Shown here: piece after piece, positions 24,905-34,899 of the stretch
Layout of the letters: each line of letters opens with the position of its first letter
How positions within the stretch are numbered: the stretch's first letter is position 1
Assembly (NCBI RefSeq): GCF_900091415.1
Contig: NZ_FMHU01000001.1
Coordinates: forward strand, 2,790,001 to 2,854,000
Direction: 5' to 3'
DNA: 64,000 nt
Origin: Micromonospora inyonensis
GTDB lineage: Bacteria; Actinomycetota; Actinomycetes; Mycobacteriales; Micromonosporaceae
Position numbers and translations under genes: made by a program
Notes under the pieces: generated by a model
Databases searched by the model: none
What the model saw: the letters and a program-made list of their open reading frames with translations, nothing else
Told to the model about the DNA's origin: nothing

Positions 24905-26089
24905 ATGCGTAGTCACCCCCGGACGGTCTCCCGGCGTGACCTGCTCTCCGGTGCGCTCGGCTCGGCCGCGCTGCTCGCCGGAGGCGGTGCCCTCGCCGGC
25001 TGCGGCACCGAGGCGGCGCGGCAGGCCGATGAGGGCTGTGTCAGCGAGGACCGCTCCGCCAGTGAGAAGAAGTTGATTTTCTCCAACTGGCCGCAGTACC
25101 TGGACGTCGACGCCGCCGACGAGTCGAAGCGACCGACCCTGGACGCGTTCCAGACCGAGACCGGGATCCAGGTCACCTACACCGAGGACATCAACGACAA
25201 CAACGAGTTCTTCGGCAAGGTGCGCAACCAGCTCGCCGGCTGCCAGAGCATCGACCGGGACCTCATCGTGCTGACCGACTGGATGGCCGCCCGGATGATC
25301 CGGCTCGGCTGGATCCAGAAGCTCGACCCGGCGAAGCTGCCCAACGTCCAGGCGAACCTGCTGCCGTCGCTCAAGGGGCGCTCGTTCGACCCGGAGAACC
25401 GGCTCGCCGTGCCGTGGCAGACCGGCCTCGCCGGGCTCGCCTACAACGGCGGCGTCACCCGGGAGATCCGGACCCTCGACGAGCTGCTGACCCGCCCCGA
25501 CCTCAAGGGCCGGGTCACCGCGCTCAGCGAGATGCGCGACACGATCGGACTGCTGCTCCAGGCCAAGGGGCACGACCCGACGAACTTCACCGAGGCGCAG
25601 TTCGACGACGCCCTCGCCACGCTGAAGCGGGCGGTGGACAGCGGGCAGATCCGCCGGTTCACCGGCAACGACTACGCCCCGGAACTCGCCCGGGGTGACA
25701 TCGCCGCCTGCATCGGCTGGTCCGGCGACATCATCCAGCTCGGCTTCGACAACGACAAGATCCGGTTCGTCGTGCCGGACTCCGGCGCCATCCTCTACTC
25801 CGACGACCTGCTGGTGCCCAACAAGGCCACCCACCGGGCCAACGCCGAAGCACTGATCAACTACTACTACCAGCCGACGGTCGCCGCGAAGCTCGCCGCC
25901 CACGTCAACTACATCTGCCCCGTGCAGGGCGCGCAGGCGGAGATGGAGAAGATCGATCCGGAGCTGGCCGCCAACCCGCTGATCTTCCCGGACGACGCGA
26001 TGCTCGCGAAGTCAGCCGTCTTCATGGCGCTCAGCGAGGAGCAGGAGAAGACGTACGAGTCGAAGTTCCAGCAGGTCATCGGGGCGTGA
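24905..26089 (+). CDS. Spermidine/putrescine-type ABC transporter, substrate-binding lipoprotein
   Basis: A 394-residue periplasm-side binding protein of the PotD/PotF family. The N-terminus has a twin-arginine motif (S-R-R-D-L-L, Arg10-Arg11) followed by a hydrophobic stretch and a lipobox L-A-G-C with Cys33 as the lipidation site, so it is likely exported by Tat and anchored as a lipoprotein. The mature part has FSNWPQYLDVD, TGIQVTYTEDINDNNEFFGK, VPWQTGLAGLAYNG and GDIAACIGWSGD, all typical of polyamine-binding proteins. The ATG has AAGGAG upstream. Its stop overlaps the ATPase start by one base. Confidence 0.92.
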   Translation: MRSHPRTVSRRDLLSGALGSAALLAGGGALAGCGTEAARQADEGCVSEDRSASEKKLIFSNWPQYLDVDAADESKRPTLDAFQTETGIQVTYTEDINDNNEFFGKVRNQLAGCQSIDRDLIVLTDWMAARMIRLGWIQKLDPAKLPNVQANLLPSLKGRSFDPENRLAVPWQTGLAGLAYNGGVTREIRTLDELLTRPDLKGRVTALSEMRDTIGLLLQAKGHDPTNFTEAQFDDALATLKRAVDSGQIRRFTGNDYAPELARGDIAACIGWSGDIIQLGFDNDKIRFVVPDSGAILYSDDLLVPNKATHRANAEALINYYYQPTVAAKLAAHVNYICPVQGAQAEMEKIDPELAANPLIFPDDAMLAKSAVFMALSEEQEKTYESKFQQVIGA

Positions 26090-27240
26090 TGGGGACCGGG
26101 ACACTTGTCGGTGACCTGCGGCTGGTCGACCTGACCAAGCGGTTCGGTGCCGTCACCGCCGTCGACGACCTCACCCTCACCGTCGCGCAGGGTTCCTTCT
26201 TCGCCCTGCTCGGGGCGTCCGGTTCCGGCAAGACCACCACCCTGCGCATGATCGCCGGGCTGGAGGAACCGACCGCCGGTCAGGTCCTCCTCGGTGCGGA
26301 GGACGTCACCCGGCTGCGGCCGTACCGGCGGCCGGTCAACACCGTCTTCCAGAGCTACGCCCTCTTCCCGCACCTCGACGTCGCCGAGAACGTCGCCTTC
26401 GGCCTGCGCCGACGGGGTGTCCGCCACCTCCGCCCCCAGGTCGAGCGGATGCTCGCCCTGGTGCAGCTCGACGGGTACGGACGGCGTCGCCCCGCCGAGC
26501 TCTCCGGCGGGCAGCAGCAGCGGGTCGCTCTGGCCCGCGCCCTGATCAACCAGCCGCAGGTGCTCCTGCTCGACGAGCCCCTCGGCGCGCTCGACCTCAG
26601 GCTGCGCCGGCAGATGCAGGGCGAACTGAAGCGGATCCAGACCGAGGTCGGCACGACCTTCGTCCACGTCACCCACGACCAGGAGGAGGCCATGACGATG
26701 GCCGACACGGTCGCGGTGATGAACGCCGGGCGGATCGAACAGGTCGGTGCCCCCGCCGACCTCTACGAGTTCCCGGCCACCGTGTTCGTGGCGACCTTCC
26801 TCGGCCAGTCCAACCTGCTCGCCGCCGAGGCGGCCGGGCCGACCCGGGGCGAGGTCGCGGTGACCGCGCACGGCGCGCGCTTCACGGTGCCCGTCGCCCG
26901 CGCCCGCGCCGACCGGGGCCCGGTCCACCTCGGGGTACGCCCGGAGAAGCTGCGCCTCGCCGCGTCCGCCGACGAGGTGCCCGACGGGCACCAGCACGTC
27001 GCCGGGGTGGTGGCCGACGCCGCCTACGTCGGGGTGAGCACCCAGTACCAGGTCCACACCGGCGCGGGAGGTGAACTGTCGGTCTTCGCGGCCAACAACG
27101 GCACCGAGGGACGGCACGCCGTCGGCTCGTCCGTGGTCGCGTACTGGCGGCCGGAGCACGCCTTCCTGCTGCCCCGCGTACCCGGGGAGGCCGAGCGGAG
27201 CAGCACGGTGCGTGACGAGCCGGTGGCGGTGTCCCGGTGA
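26089..27240 (+). CDS. Polyamine-type ABC transporter ATPase (PotA-like)
   Basis: A 383-residue ATPase that energises import. The Walker A is G-A-S-G-S-G-K-T-T (about residue 45), the signature is LSGGQQQRVALARAL, and the Walker B is VLLLDEPLGALD. An H-loop (VTHDQEEAM) follows. The C-terminal TOBE domain (HLGVRPEKLRLA) is typical of PotA/FbpC-like importers. ATG 26,089 overlaps the binding-protein stop (TGATG), and a GTG at 26,086 is an alternative. Substrate is assumed to be a polyamine from the binding-protein family. Confidence 0.92.
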   Translation: MGTGTLVGDLRLVDLTKRFGAVTAVDDLTLTVAQGSFFALLGASGSGKTTTLRMIAGLEEPTAGQVLLGAEDVTRLRPYRRPVNTVFQSYALFPHLDVAENVAFGLRRRGVRHLRPQVERMLALVQLDGYGRRRPAELSGGQQQRVALARALINQPQVLLLDEPLGALDLRLRRQMQGELKRIQTEVGTTFVHVTHDQEEAMTMADTVAVMNAGRIEQVGAPADLYEFPATVFVATFLGQSNLLAAEAAGPTRGEVAVTAHGARFTVPVARARADRGPVHLGVRPEKLRLAASADEVPDGHQHVAGVVADAAYVGVSTQYQVHTGAGGELSVFAANNGTEGRHAVGSSVVAYWRPEHAFLLPRVPGEAERSSTVRDEPVAVSR

Positions 27241-27280
27241 CCGGCTCGCCGCGTCGTACCGGTGCCCACCGGGTCCGTCC

Positions 27281-28195
27281 GTGACCGCGTTCGTCCACCT
27301 GCCGGGCGGTGCCGGACCGGCCACCGGCACCAGCCCGGCCGCCCCGACCCGCCCCGGGCGGCACCGGCTGCTGCCGTACCTGCTCCTGCTGCCGGGGGTG
27401 GCCTGGCTGGTCGTCTTCTTCGTCGTGCCGCTGGGCCAGCTCGCCGCCGCGAGCCTCTACGACCCCGCCGGCTCGCTCGCCACCGGGTACGCGATGACCT
27501 GGGCCTTCGGCAACTATCCGGACGCGGTGGCGGCCTACTGGCCGCAGTTCGGCCGCTCGTTCGGCTACGCCGGGGCCGCGTGCGCGCTGGCCCTGCTGCT
27601 CGGCTATCCGCTGGCGTACACGATCGCCCGGAAGGCGGGACGCTGGCGCAACGTCCTGCTGGTGTGCGTGGTCGCCCCGATGTTCACCAACTTCCTGGTC
27701 CGTACGCTGGCCTGGAAGACCATCCTGTCGGACCACGGTCCCCTGGTCGGGCTGCTGCGCGACGTCGGCCTCCTCGACGTCGACGGGCGACTGCTGGCCA
27801 CGCCGTTCGCGGTGGTGCTCGGGCTGACGTACAACTTCCTGCCCTTCCTGGTGCTGCCGCTGTACGCGAGCCTGGAGCGGCTCGACCCCCGGCTGCTGGA
27901 GGCGGCGAGTGACCTGTACGCCGGCCCGGTGCAGGCGTTCCGCCGGGTGGTGCTGCCGCTGTCCATGCCCGGTCTGACCGCCGGGACGCTGCTGTTCTTC
28001 ATCCCGGCCAGCGGCGACTACATCAACGCCGAGCTGCTCGGCACGCCGAACGAGTACATGATCGGCAACGTGATCGACTCGGCGTTCCTGGTCCGGCTGG
28101 ACTACCCGCAGGGCGCCGCGCTGTCGTTCCTACTGATGGCGGCCGTCCTCGCGGTGGTCTTCACCTACCTGCGCCGCACCGGGGACTCCTGGTGA
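27281..28195 (+). CDS. Polyamine-type ABC transporter permease (PotB-like)
   Basis: A 304-residue inner-membrane permease with about six membrane helices, starting with LLPYLLLLPGVAWLVVFFVV. The EAA-type cytoplasmic loop reads EAASDLYAGPVQAFRRVVLPLSMPG and contacts the ATPase. SGDYINAELLGTPNEYMIGN is characteristic of PotB/PotH proteins. The first 35 residues are Pro/Ala/Thr-rich and lie before the first helix. I chose the GTG at 27,281, 41 bases after the ATPase gene. The ribosome site is weak, so translational coupling is likely. Confidence 0.9.
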   Translation: MTAFVHLPGGAGPATGTSPAAPTRPGRHRLLPYLLLLPGVAWLVVFFVVPLGQLAAASLYDPAGSLATGYAMTWAFGNYPDAVAAYWPQFGRSFGYAGAACALALLLGYPLAYTIARKAGRWRNVLLVCVVAPMFTNFLVRTLAWKTILSDHGPLVGLLRDVGLLDVDGRLLATPFAVVLGLTYNFLPFLVLPLYASLERLDPRLLEAASDLYAGPVQAFRRVVLPLSMPGLTAGTLLFFIPASGDYINAELLGTPNEYMIGNVIDSAFLVRLDYPQGAALSFLLMAAVLAVVFTYLRRTGDSW

Positions 28196-28250
28196 AGCGC
28201 GAGGAGTGCAGCGCAGCGGAGCCCGCAGTCGCGATCGAAGGTCGGCTCCG
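28193..28250 (+). other. Purine-rich spacer between permease genes
   Basis: A GAGGAGTGCAGCGCAGCGGA stretch followed by GCCCGCAGTCGCGATCG fills the 58-bp spacer between the two permease genes. It resembles a spacer sequence I associate with other Micromonospora intergenic regions, but only one copy is present here, so its repeat status cannot be judged. Confidence 0.3.
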
Positions 28251-29051
28251 GTGAGCGCGAGTCGCTGGCTGGCCGACCGCTGGGTGGTCGGCGTGGCCCT
28301 GCTCGTCCTCGGCTACCTGCTCCTGCCGGTCGTCGTGGTGGCCGCCCTGTCGCTGAACCGACCGGCGAGCCGCCTCTCCTACGACTTCCAGGAGTTCACC
28401 CTCGACAACTGGCGTAACCCGTGCGCCAGCGTCGAGATGTGCGACGCGGTGGTCCGCAGCGTGCAGATCGGCTTCCTCGCCACGGTGGCCGCCACCGTCC
28501 TCGGCACGCTGATGGCGTTCGCCCTGGCCCGGCACCGGTTCCGTGGCCGGTCCACGGTCGACGTGCTGGTCTTCCTGCCGATGGCCACCCCCGAACTGGT
28601 GATGGGGACGTCCCTGCTCGCCCTCTTCGTCTCGGCCGGCGTGCCGCAGGGCTTCTGGACCGTCGTCATCGCCCACGTCATGTTCTGCCTGTCCTTCGTG
28701 GTGGTGACCGTCAAGGCGCGGCTCGCCGGGATGGACCGGCGGCTGGAGGAGGCGGCGATGGACCTCTACGCCAGCGAGTGGCAGACCTTCCGCCGGGTCA
28801 CCCTGCCGTTGGCGCTGCCCGGGATCGTCGCCGCCGCGCTGCTCGCCTTCTCCCTCTCCTTCGACGACTTCATCGTCACCAACTTCAACGCCGGGACCAC
28901 GGTCACCTTTCCGATGTACGTGTGGGGCGCCGCCCAGCGGGGCATCCCGCCACAGGTCAACGTGGTCGGGACCGCCATGTTCGCGGTCGCCCTGCTGCTC
29001 GTCCTGGCGAGCACCGTCCGCACCCGCTCCGTTCGTGCGCTCTTCCGTTAG
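28251..29051 (+). CDS. Polyamine-type ABC transporter permease (PotC-like)
   Basis: A 266-residue permease with six membrane helices, the second half of the transmembrane channel. The family landmarks are LPVVVVAALSLNRPASRLSY, the cytoplasmic loop LEEAAMDLYASEWQTFRRVTLPLALPGI, and FDDFIVTNFNAGTTVTFPMYVWG, which identifies PotC/PotI. The start is GTG 28,251. A GTG at 28,206 would also work. It is the last gene of the four-gene operon and is followed within three bases by a strong hairpin that is part of repeat copy 2. Confidence 0.92.
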   Translation: MSASRWLADRWVVGVALLVLGYLLLPVVVVAALSLNRPASRLSYDFQEFTLDNWRNPCASVEMCDAVVRSVQIGFLATVAATVLGTLMAFALARHRFRGRSTVDVLVFLPMATPELVMGTSLLALFVSAGVPQGFWTVVIAHVMFCLSFVVVTVKARLAGMDRRLEEAAMDLYASEWQTFRRVTLPLALPGIVAAALLAFSLSFDDFIVTNFNAGTTVTFPMYVWGAAQRGIPPQVNVVGTAMFAVALLLVLASTVRTRSVRALFR

Positions 29052-29053
29052 GC

Positions 29054-29104
29054 GGTAGCAGGGGTCCCCTGCTACCGCTTTCTGTCGAGGAAGGGCCCCC
29101 TGCA
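29054..29104 (-). repeat. Intergenic palindromic repeat, copy 2 (terminator of the transporter operon)
   Basis: The perfect arms GGTAGCAGGGG (29,054-29,064) and CCCCTGCTACC (29,066-29,076) form an 11-bp hairpin directly after the permease stop. Read on the minus strand, the element continues through the core CAGAAAGCGGTAGCA shared with the copies at 6.2 and 42.7 kb. Its position suggests it ends transcription of the transporter operon. Confidence 0.75.
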
Positions 29105-29199
29105 ACCACCCCAACCGCTCGCGCCGGACGCCGAGGAGCGGTGCGCGTCCGTTCCGGTTGGCCATTGCCACCGCGTGCGATGCGATCGAAACTTTCTTC

Positions 29200-29877
29200 A
29201 TGACGTCGTCTCGGTCGTCCCGTCGCAAGGGCGCCGACCGGCCGCGTCCGGCCAGCGGCGGGTCCGGTGGCCGGACCACGGTGGCGCTCCTCGCCGGGAT
29301 GCTCACCTTCGTGCTCGCCTGCGGCGCGGAGTTGACGGTGGTCGGCGCGCTGTTCGGTTTCCGCCCCGGCGGGTCACCGGTGGCGGACGGGTCGCAGGCG
29401 GAGTGGGCCGACCCGGACGCCCTGTCGCCCGTCCCGCCGACAGCCGGGAGCCCGTCCCCGTCGGGGAACGTGGAGACGAAGCAGGTCACCGAGACGGCCC
29501 GGATCCCCTACCCGGTGCAGATCGTGGACGACCCGGCCCTGCCCGAGGGGCAGCAGGTGGTCCGGATCCGAGGGGTCGCCGGCGTGAAGACACTGACCTA
29601 CGAGGTGACCCGGGTCGACGGCGAGCCGACCGACAAGCGGCTGCTCCGCTCGACGGTCACCCGGGCCCCGGTGACGCAGGTGGTGGCGGTGGGCACGTCC
29701 ACCACGGCGGCGTGCGATCCGAACTACGGCGGGTGCGTGCCGGTCGCCGAGGACGTCGACTGCGCCGGGCGGGGCGACGGCCCGGCCTGGATCACCGGCA
29801 CGGTCAAGGTGACCGGTTCCGACGTGTACCGTCTGGACCGCGACGACAACGGCGTCGCCTGTGACGAGAAGACCTGA
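29200..29877 (+). CDS. Membrane-anchored G5 and Excalibur-domain protein
   Basis: A 225-residue exported protein. A membrane anchor or signal (VALLAGMLTFVLACGAELTV) is at about residues 27-46, followed by a Pro/Ser-rich spacer. A G5-type domain follows (VTETARIPYPVQIVDDPALPEGQQ to VTRAPVTQVVAVG). The C-terminus is an Excalibur calcium-binding motif ending D-R-D-D-N-G-V-A-C-D-E with paired cysteines. Proteins of this kind bind cell-wall polymers and act outside the membrane. The ATG at 29,200 has no ribosome site, so the transcript may be leaderless. It stands alone between two terminator-like elements. Confidence 0.82.
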   Translation: MTSSRSSRRKGADRPRPASGGSGGRTTVALLAGMLTFVLACGAELTVVGALFGFRPGGSPVADGSQAEWADPDALSPVPPTAGSPSPSGNVETKQVTETARIPYPVQIVDDPALPEGQQVVRIRGVAGVKTLTYEVTRVDGEPTDKRLLRSTVTRAPVTQVVAVGTSTTAACDPNYGGCVPVAEDVDCAGRGDGPAWITGTVKVTGSDVYRLDRDDNGVACDEKT

Positions 29878-29890
29878 TCCGTACGCGGGC

Positions 29891-29939
29891 GATCGTGGTG
29901 GCGACCGGCCCCGCCCCGGGGCGCGTCGCCACCACGATC
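29891..29939. terminator. Bidirectional terminator with 15-bp perfect stem
   Basis: GATCGTGGTGGCGAC (29,891-29,905) and GTCGCCACCACGATC (29,925-29,939) are perfect inverted repeats around a GC-rich loop. It lies between the stops of two convergent genes, 14 bases after the G5/Excalibur gene, and probably serves both. Confidence 0.75.
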
Positions 29940-29980
29940 CACCGGACACGGCCGGCGGGCGGCATGGCGAGCCGGAGGCG

Positions 29981-30411
29981 TCAGGTCGCCAGGTCGGAGC
30001 GGATGAGGAAACGGACGCCCTCCGGGGCCTCCAGCGAGAATCCGCTGCCCCGGCCGGGCACCACGTCCACGGCCAACGTGGTGTGCCGCCACAGCTCCCA
30101 CTGGCTCGCCGACATCCAGAACTCGACCGGCTCCGGAACCCCCTCGACCTCCAGCGCCGCGAGCCGTACGTCCGACGCCCCGGTCCGGAACTCGCCGGCC
30201 GGAAAGCACATCGGCGCGCTGCCGTCGCAGCAGCCGCCGGACTGGTGGAACATCAGCGGCCCGTGCCGCTCCCGCAGCGACCGGATCAGTTCGGCCGCCG
30301 CAGGGGTGAGGGAGACCGGCGGTGCGGCGGTGCCCGCGTCGGGGGTGAGGGAGACCGGCGGTGCGGTGGTGCCCGGCGAACCGGGCTCCACCGCGTCGGG
30401 ACCGCCGGGCA

Positions 30412-30412
<1 letters not shown>
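29981..30412 (-). CDS. DUF779 domain protein
   Basis: A 143-residue protein whose core (ELIRSLRERHGPLMFHQSGG, C-C-D-G-S-A-P-M-C, WRHTTLAVDVVPGRGSGFSL) is the DUF779 family, common next to aldehyde dehydrogenases in actinobacteria. Clustered cysteines suggest metal binding or a redox role (inference). The N-terminus carries a duplicated APPVSLTP segment encoded by a tandem repeat at about 30,303-30,375. Its ATG overlaps the dehydrogenase stop (TGATG), so the two are co-translated. Confidence 0.88.
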
Positions 30413-31917
<1,505 letters not shown>

Positions 31918-31960
31918 GGGTACCTCCGCCGTCCGTGGTGGTGGTGTGACGGCGGCCACG

Positions 31961-33262
31961 CTAGTTACCGGGACGTTGCAACGACGTTGCGCCGCTGAGT
32001 CCGTACTCCCTCGTGAGCTGCTGGACCCGGGCGACCGCGAGCGGCCGGCGCGGCGTGCCCGGCGGCAGCGCCCGCGCCAGGGCCTGCCACGCCGCCAGGT
32101 CGTCGGCCCCGGCGGGCGTCGCGGTCCACCCCGCGAGCAGCGTCGGGTCGCCGCCGGCCAGCGCGGCGGCGCGGAGCTGGCCGTCGAGCAGCCGGCGCAG
32201 TCGCGTCACTCCCGGCGCGTCCGAGGCGGGCAGCAGACTTCCCGGGTACGCGTCGAGCGCGCCCGCCACCTCGCCGCGTTCCAGCAGCTCGACGACGGTA
32301 CGGAAGTCCGCCCGCACCACCGGGCGCAGCCGGTACGGGCGGGAGTCGAGCAGCTCGGGGCCGAGGATGCGACGCAGCCGGGACAACTCGGCGCGCAGGG
32401 TGACCGGGTGCAGCCGGTCGTCGCCGTAGAGATCCAGGCCGAGCTGCTCGCCGGTCCGCCCCTCGGGGTGCTGGAGCAGCAGCACCAGCAGTTCGCTGTG
32501 CCGGCGACCGAGCCGGATCCGCCGCCCGGCGACCCGCAGTTCCGCCTCGTCCCGACCGAGCGCGGTCACCGTGACCGCGTCCGGCTCGACCGACCCGCCC
32601 TGCCCCGGCGGCCCGGCCAGCCACGCCTCGGCCGCCCGCGCGGTGGCCCGGACCAGTGCCAGGCTCTGCGGGTTCGCCAGGTGGTCGCCGCCGGTGATGT
32701 CCACCGCGCCGAGCAGCCGCCCGGTCGCCGGATCGTGGATCGGCGCGGCGGCGCACGTCCAGGGCTGCACCGGACGGCTGAAGTGCTCGGTGGCGAAGAT
32801 CTGCACGCTGTGGTCGACCGCGAGGGCGGTGCCCGGCGCGTTGGTGCCGGCGTGCGCCTCGTCCCACCGCGCGCCGGGCACGAAGTTCATCCGCTCGGCC
32901 CGCCGCAGTACCCCCGGATGCCCCTCCACCCAGAGCAGCCGTCCGTACGCGTCGCAGACCGCCATCAGGTGGGCCCCATCGGTGGCGATGCCGCCGAGCA
33001 GGTCCCGGAAGAGCGGCAGCACCCGGGCCAGCGGATGAGCCGCCCGGTAACTCTCCAGGTCGCAGCCGGTCAGTTCGACCGGCGGGGTGCTCTCCGGGTC
33101 GAGCAGCGCGTACGCCGAGCGCCGCCACGACCGGTGCACCACGTCGCGTACCTGCTGCTGGCTGGTGCCACCAGTCAGGAACGCCTCGTGGGCGGCACCG
33201 ACCTGTGCGATCCGTTCGTCCGGATCGGCACCGAATTCCAGGGCGAGCCACGGGTCAGCCAC
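31961..33262 (-). CDS. GAF-domain transcriptional regulator (AcoR-like, non-sigma54)
   Basis: A 433-residue regulator immediately upstream of the aldehyde dehydrogenase gene, with a 43-bp gap. Residues 1-60 ([25 protein letters not shown]) and the GAF-like sensing region ([39 protein letters not shown]) match AcoR-type sensors. The C-terminal half lacks the AAA+ domain and instead has a winged-helix-like stretch ([37 protein letters not shown]). The start is GTG 33,262 with GGAGGAGG. It probably senses an alcohol- or aldehyde-related ligand and activates the downstream genes. Confidence 0.85.
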   Translation of the reverse strand: MADPWLALEFGADPDERIAQVGAAHEAFLTGGTSQQQVRDVVHRSWRRSAYALLDPESTPPVELTGCDLESYRAAHPLARVLPLFRDLLGGIATDGAHLMAVCDAYGRLLWVEGHPGVLRRAERMNFVPGARWDEAHAGTNAPGTALAVDHSVQIFATEHFSRPVQPWTCAAAPIHDPATGRLLGAVDITGGDHLANPQSLALVRATARAAEAWLAGPPGQGGSVEPDAVTVTALGRDEAELRVAGRRIRLGRRHSELLVLLLQHPEGRTGEQLGLDLYGDDRLHPVTLRAELSRLRRILGPELLDSRPYRLRPVVRADFRTVVELLERGEVAGALDAYPGSLLPASDAPGVTRLRRLLDGQLRAAALAGGDPTLLAGWTATPAGADDLAAWQALARALPPGTPRRPLAVARVQQLTREYGLSGATSLQRPGN

Positions 33263-33445
33263 GGCGACCTCCTCCCGCCCATCGTGACCCAGCTCATCGC
33301 CGGTCGCCAAGGGCGTTCCCGGACAAGGTCCGTGCCCAGCGTCCGGTCGCCCCGGTAGTCCGCCGGCGTGAGGACGCGGGGAGCAGGGGAGCGACCGGAT
33401 GCGTGAGGATTCGCCGCGCTGGAGGCAGATCAACCCGAGGCGGCG

Positions 33446-34181
33446 GTGACGCTCTACGAGATGGCCACCGGCACCCTGCCGAAGTGGGGGGAGAATGCCA
33501 ACCCGGCGGCGGTCAGCGACGAGGTGACCCTCGACCCGGCGGCGTTCGACCCTGCGGTGGCGGACCGCATGGTGGAGTTCTTCGCCCGCGCGCTGGCCCG
33601 GGACGCCGCCCGACGGTTCGACACGGTTGACGACATGACCGACGCCTGGCGGGCCATCTTCCAGCAGGTCCCGCAGTCCGCGCCGACCCTGGCTGCCGCA
33701 GGCCGACCGGCGGTCGGGTTGAACCGGTCGTCCCCGCTCGCCGCCGCCGAGCTGACCGCCCGCGCCCGCTCGGCGCTGGAACGCCTCGGCACCGCGACCC
33801 TCCTGGCCGAACTACGCGCGCTCGGCATCCCGTGGGAGGCGATCGTCGCCGCCGACAACGGCTCTCCGACCGACGCCGACTTCCGCAGCCTGACCGAGCT
33901 GGTGCAGCACCACGTCGTACCGGCGGTGTCGGCGGCGGTGGCCGCCGCCGACGGCCCGGTGCTGCTCACCGAGGCCGCGCCGCTGGTCCGCTACGGTCAG
34001 CTCCGGCTGCTCCAGGAGCTGGCCGATCCGACCCGTCCCCGCCCGGCGGCGCGGCTGCTGCTGGGTGGCGGCCCGGCGGGCCGAACCGGCGCTGCTGGAC
34101 GGCGTGCAGTTGCCGTTGACCGCCCCGGCCAGCCAGTCGGTCTGGCTGGCCGACCCCTGGCTGGACCGGGTCACAGCATGA
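33446..34181 (+). pseudogene. Remnant of a PglW-like BREX serine/threonine kinase
   Basis: The frame from 33,446 begins in the middle of a kinase C-lobe (VTLYEMATGTLPKWG, VADRMVEFFARALARDAARRFDTVDDM), continues through SARSALERLGTATLLAELRA, and then has the conserved tail segment ADGPVLLTEAAPLVRYGQLR. After LADPTRPRPAARLLL (near 34,065) the reading frame shifts, and the expected ending (EPALLDGVQLPLTAPASQSV to DRVTA) continues in another frame to a stop at 34,181. The N-terminal coiled-coil and kinase N-lobe are absent. This matches the C-terminus of PglW, the kinase of type 2 BREX phage defence, from memory of that family. No other BREX genes are nearby. Confidence 0.6.
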
Positions 34182-34190
34182 CGACGCAGG

Positions 34191-34610
34191 TTACTCTGCG
34201 GTTTCGGGGGCCACGACCCATCGCGTGGGCTGGCTGGTGATAGCGGCGATCAGGTCGTAGTCGCCGTCGTAGTGCAGCACCGTGGCCCCGTGGCGTTCGG
34301 CGGTCGCGGCGATCACGAGGTCGGCCAGGGAAAGCGCGCGATGGTTTCCTCTGCGGAGCGCTTGAACCTGGATGTCGATTGCCCGATCCCAGACCTCGTC
34401 GGGCATGGTGAGCCAATCGAAGCCGCGCAGCAGCCAGCGGGCACGTTTGGCGTCGGACGGGGTACGGGCGCTGTGAATAACCTCGATCTCGACCGCCCCG
34501 CAGACCGCGAGCAACCCCTGGTCGGAAAGCTCGTCCAGGACCGGGGCCACGGTGGGTTTGGGCCAGCGGGCCAGAGCGGACTTATCCAGCAGGTAACGAG
34601 TCCGGGTCAC
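34191..34610 (-). CDS. vapC: VapC-family PIN-domain ribonuclease toxin
   Basis: A 139-residue PIN-domain RNase, toxin of a type II toxin-antitoxin module, which would cleave specific RNAs and stall growth. The acidic catalytic residues are in place: Asp9 (LLDKSALAR), Glu41/Glu43 (VEIEVI), Asp97 (ALSLADLVIAA) and Asp115/Asp117 (HYDGDYDLIAAI). The GTG start overlaps the antitoxin stop by four bases (GTGA), giving coupled translation. The gene looks intact although it lies in a region full of broken genes. Confidence 0.92.
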   Translation of the reverse strand: MTRTRYLLDKSALARWPKPTVAPVLDELSDQGLLAVCGAVEIEVIHSARTPSDAKRARWLLRGFDWLTMPDEVWDRAIDIQVQALRRGNHRALSLADLVIAATAERHGATVLHYDGDYDLIAAITSQPTRWVVAPETAE

Positions 34611-34813
34611 GCCGCGTCCGGCTCGGCGTGGGCCGGGTCGGTGAGATCGGGAAGTCCACCTTCCTTCAGCCAGTCGGCAAACTCCCGACGCTTGCGTCGA
34701 TTCACCACGTCTTGAAGGGCGGCGTTGACGGTCGCCTTCTTGCCGTTGGTGCCGAGGATTCGTGCCGCCTCGGCGAGTAGTTCATCATCGATGTCGACGA
34801 TCGTGCGCGACAC
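34607..34813 (-). CDS. vapB: VapB-family antitoxin (ribbon-helix-helix)
   Basis: A 68-residue antitoxin that should bind VapC and repress its own operon. The N-terminal DNA-binding ribbon-helix-helix reads M-S-R-T-I-V-D-I-D-D-E-L-L-A-E-A-A, followed by GTNGKKATVNAALQDVVNRR. The C-terminal region (EFADWLKEGGLPDLTDP) is the toxin-binding tail. The GTG at 34,813 has AGGAGGCACC directly upstream. Two TGATATCA palindromes lie 33-62 bases upstream of the start codon. Confidence 0.9.
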   Translation of the reverse strand: MSRTIVDIDDELLAEAARILGTNGKKATVNAALQDVVNRRKRREFADWLKEGGLPDLTDPAHAEPDAA

Positions 34814-34845
34814 GGTGCCTCCTCCGTAGCCGATGAACCGCACTA

Positions 34846-34875
34846 TGATATCAATCGGTAGGGATCTTGATATCA
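34846..34875. promoter_or_regulatory. Twin TGATATCA operator for vapBC
   Basis: The perfect 8-bp palindrome TGATATCA occurs at 34,846-34,853 and again at 34,868-34,875, with starts 22 bp apart, about two helical turns. It lies just upstream of vapB in an AT-rich patch. Spacing on the same DNA face is typical of sites for a VapB ribbon-helix-helix dimer pair, so autorepression is likely. Confidence 0.65.
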
Positions 34876-34899
34876 CGGTGCGGCTTCCGGCCTGGCGGG

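Noticed and set aside
34191..34813. VapBC as a broken module
   Set aside because: Both frames are intact, with all key acids, an overlapping stop-start and a clear operator, so it is treated as functional.
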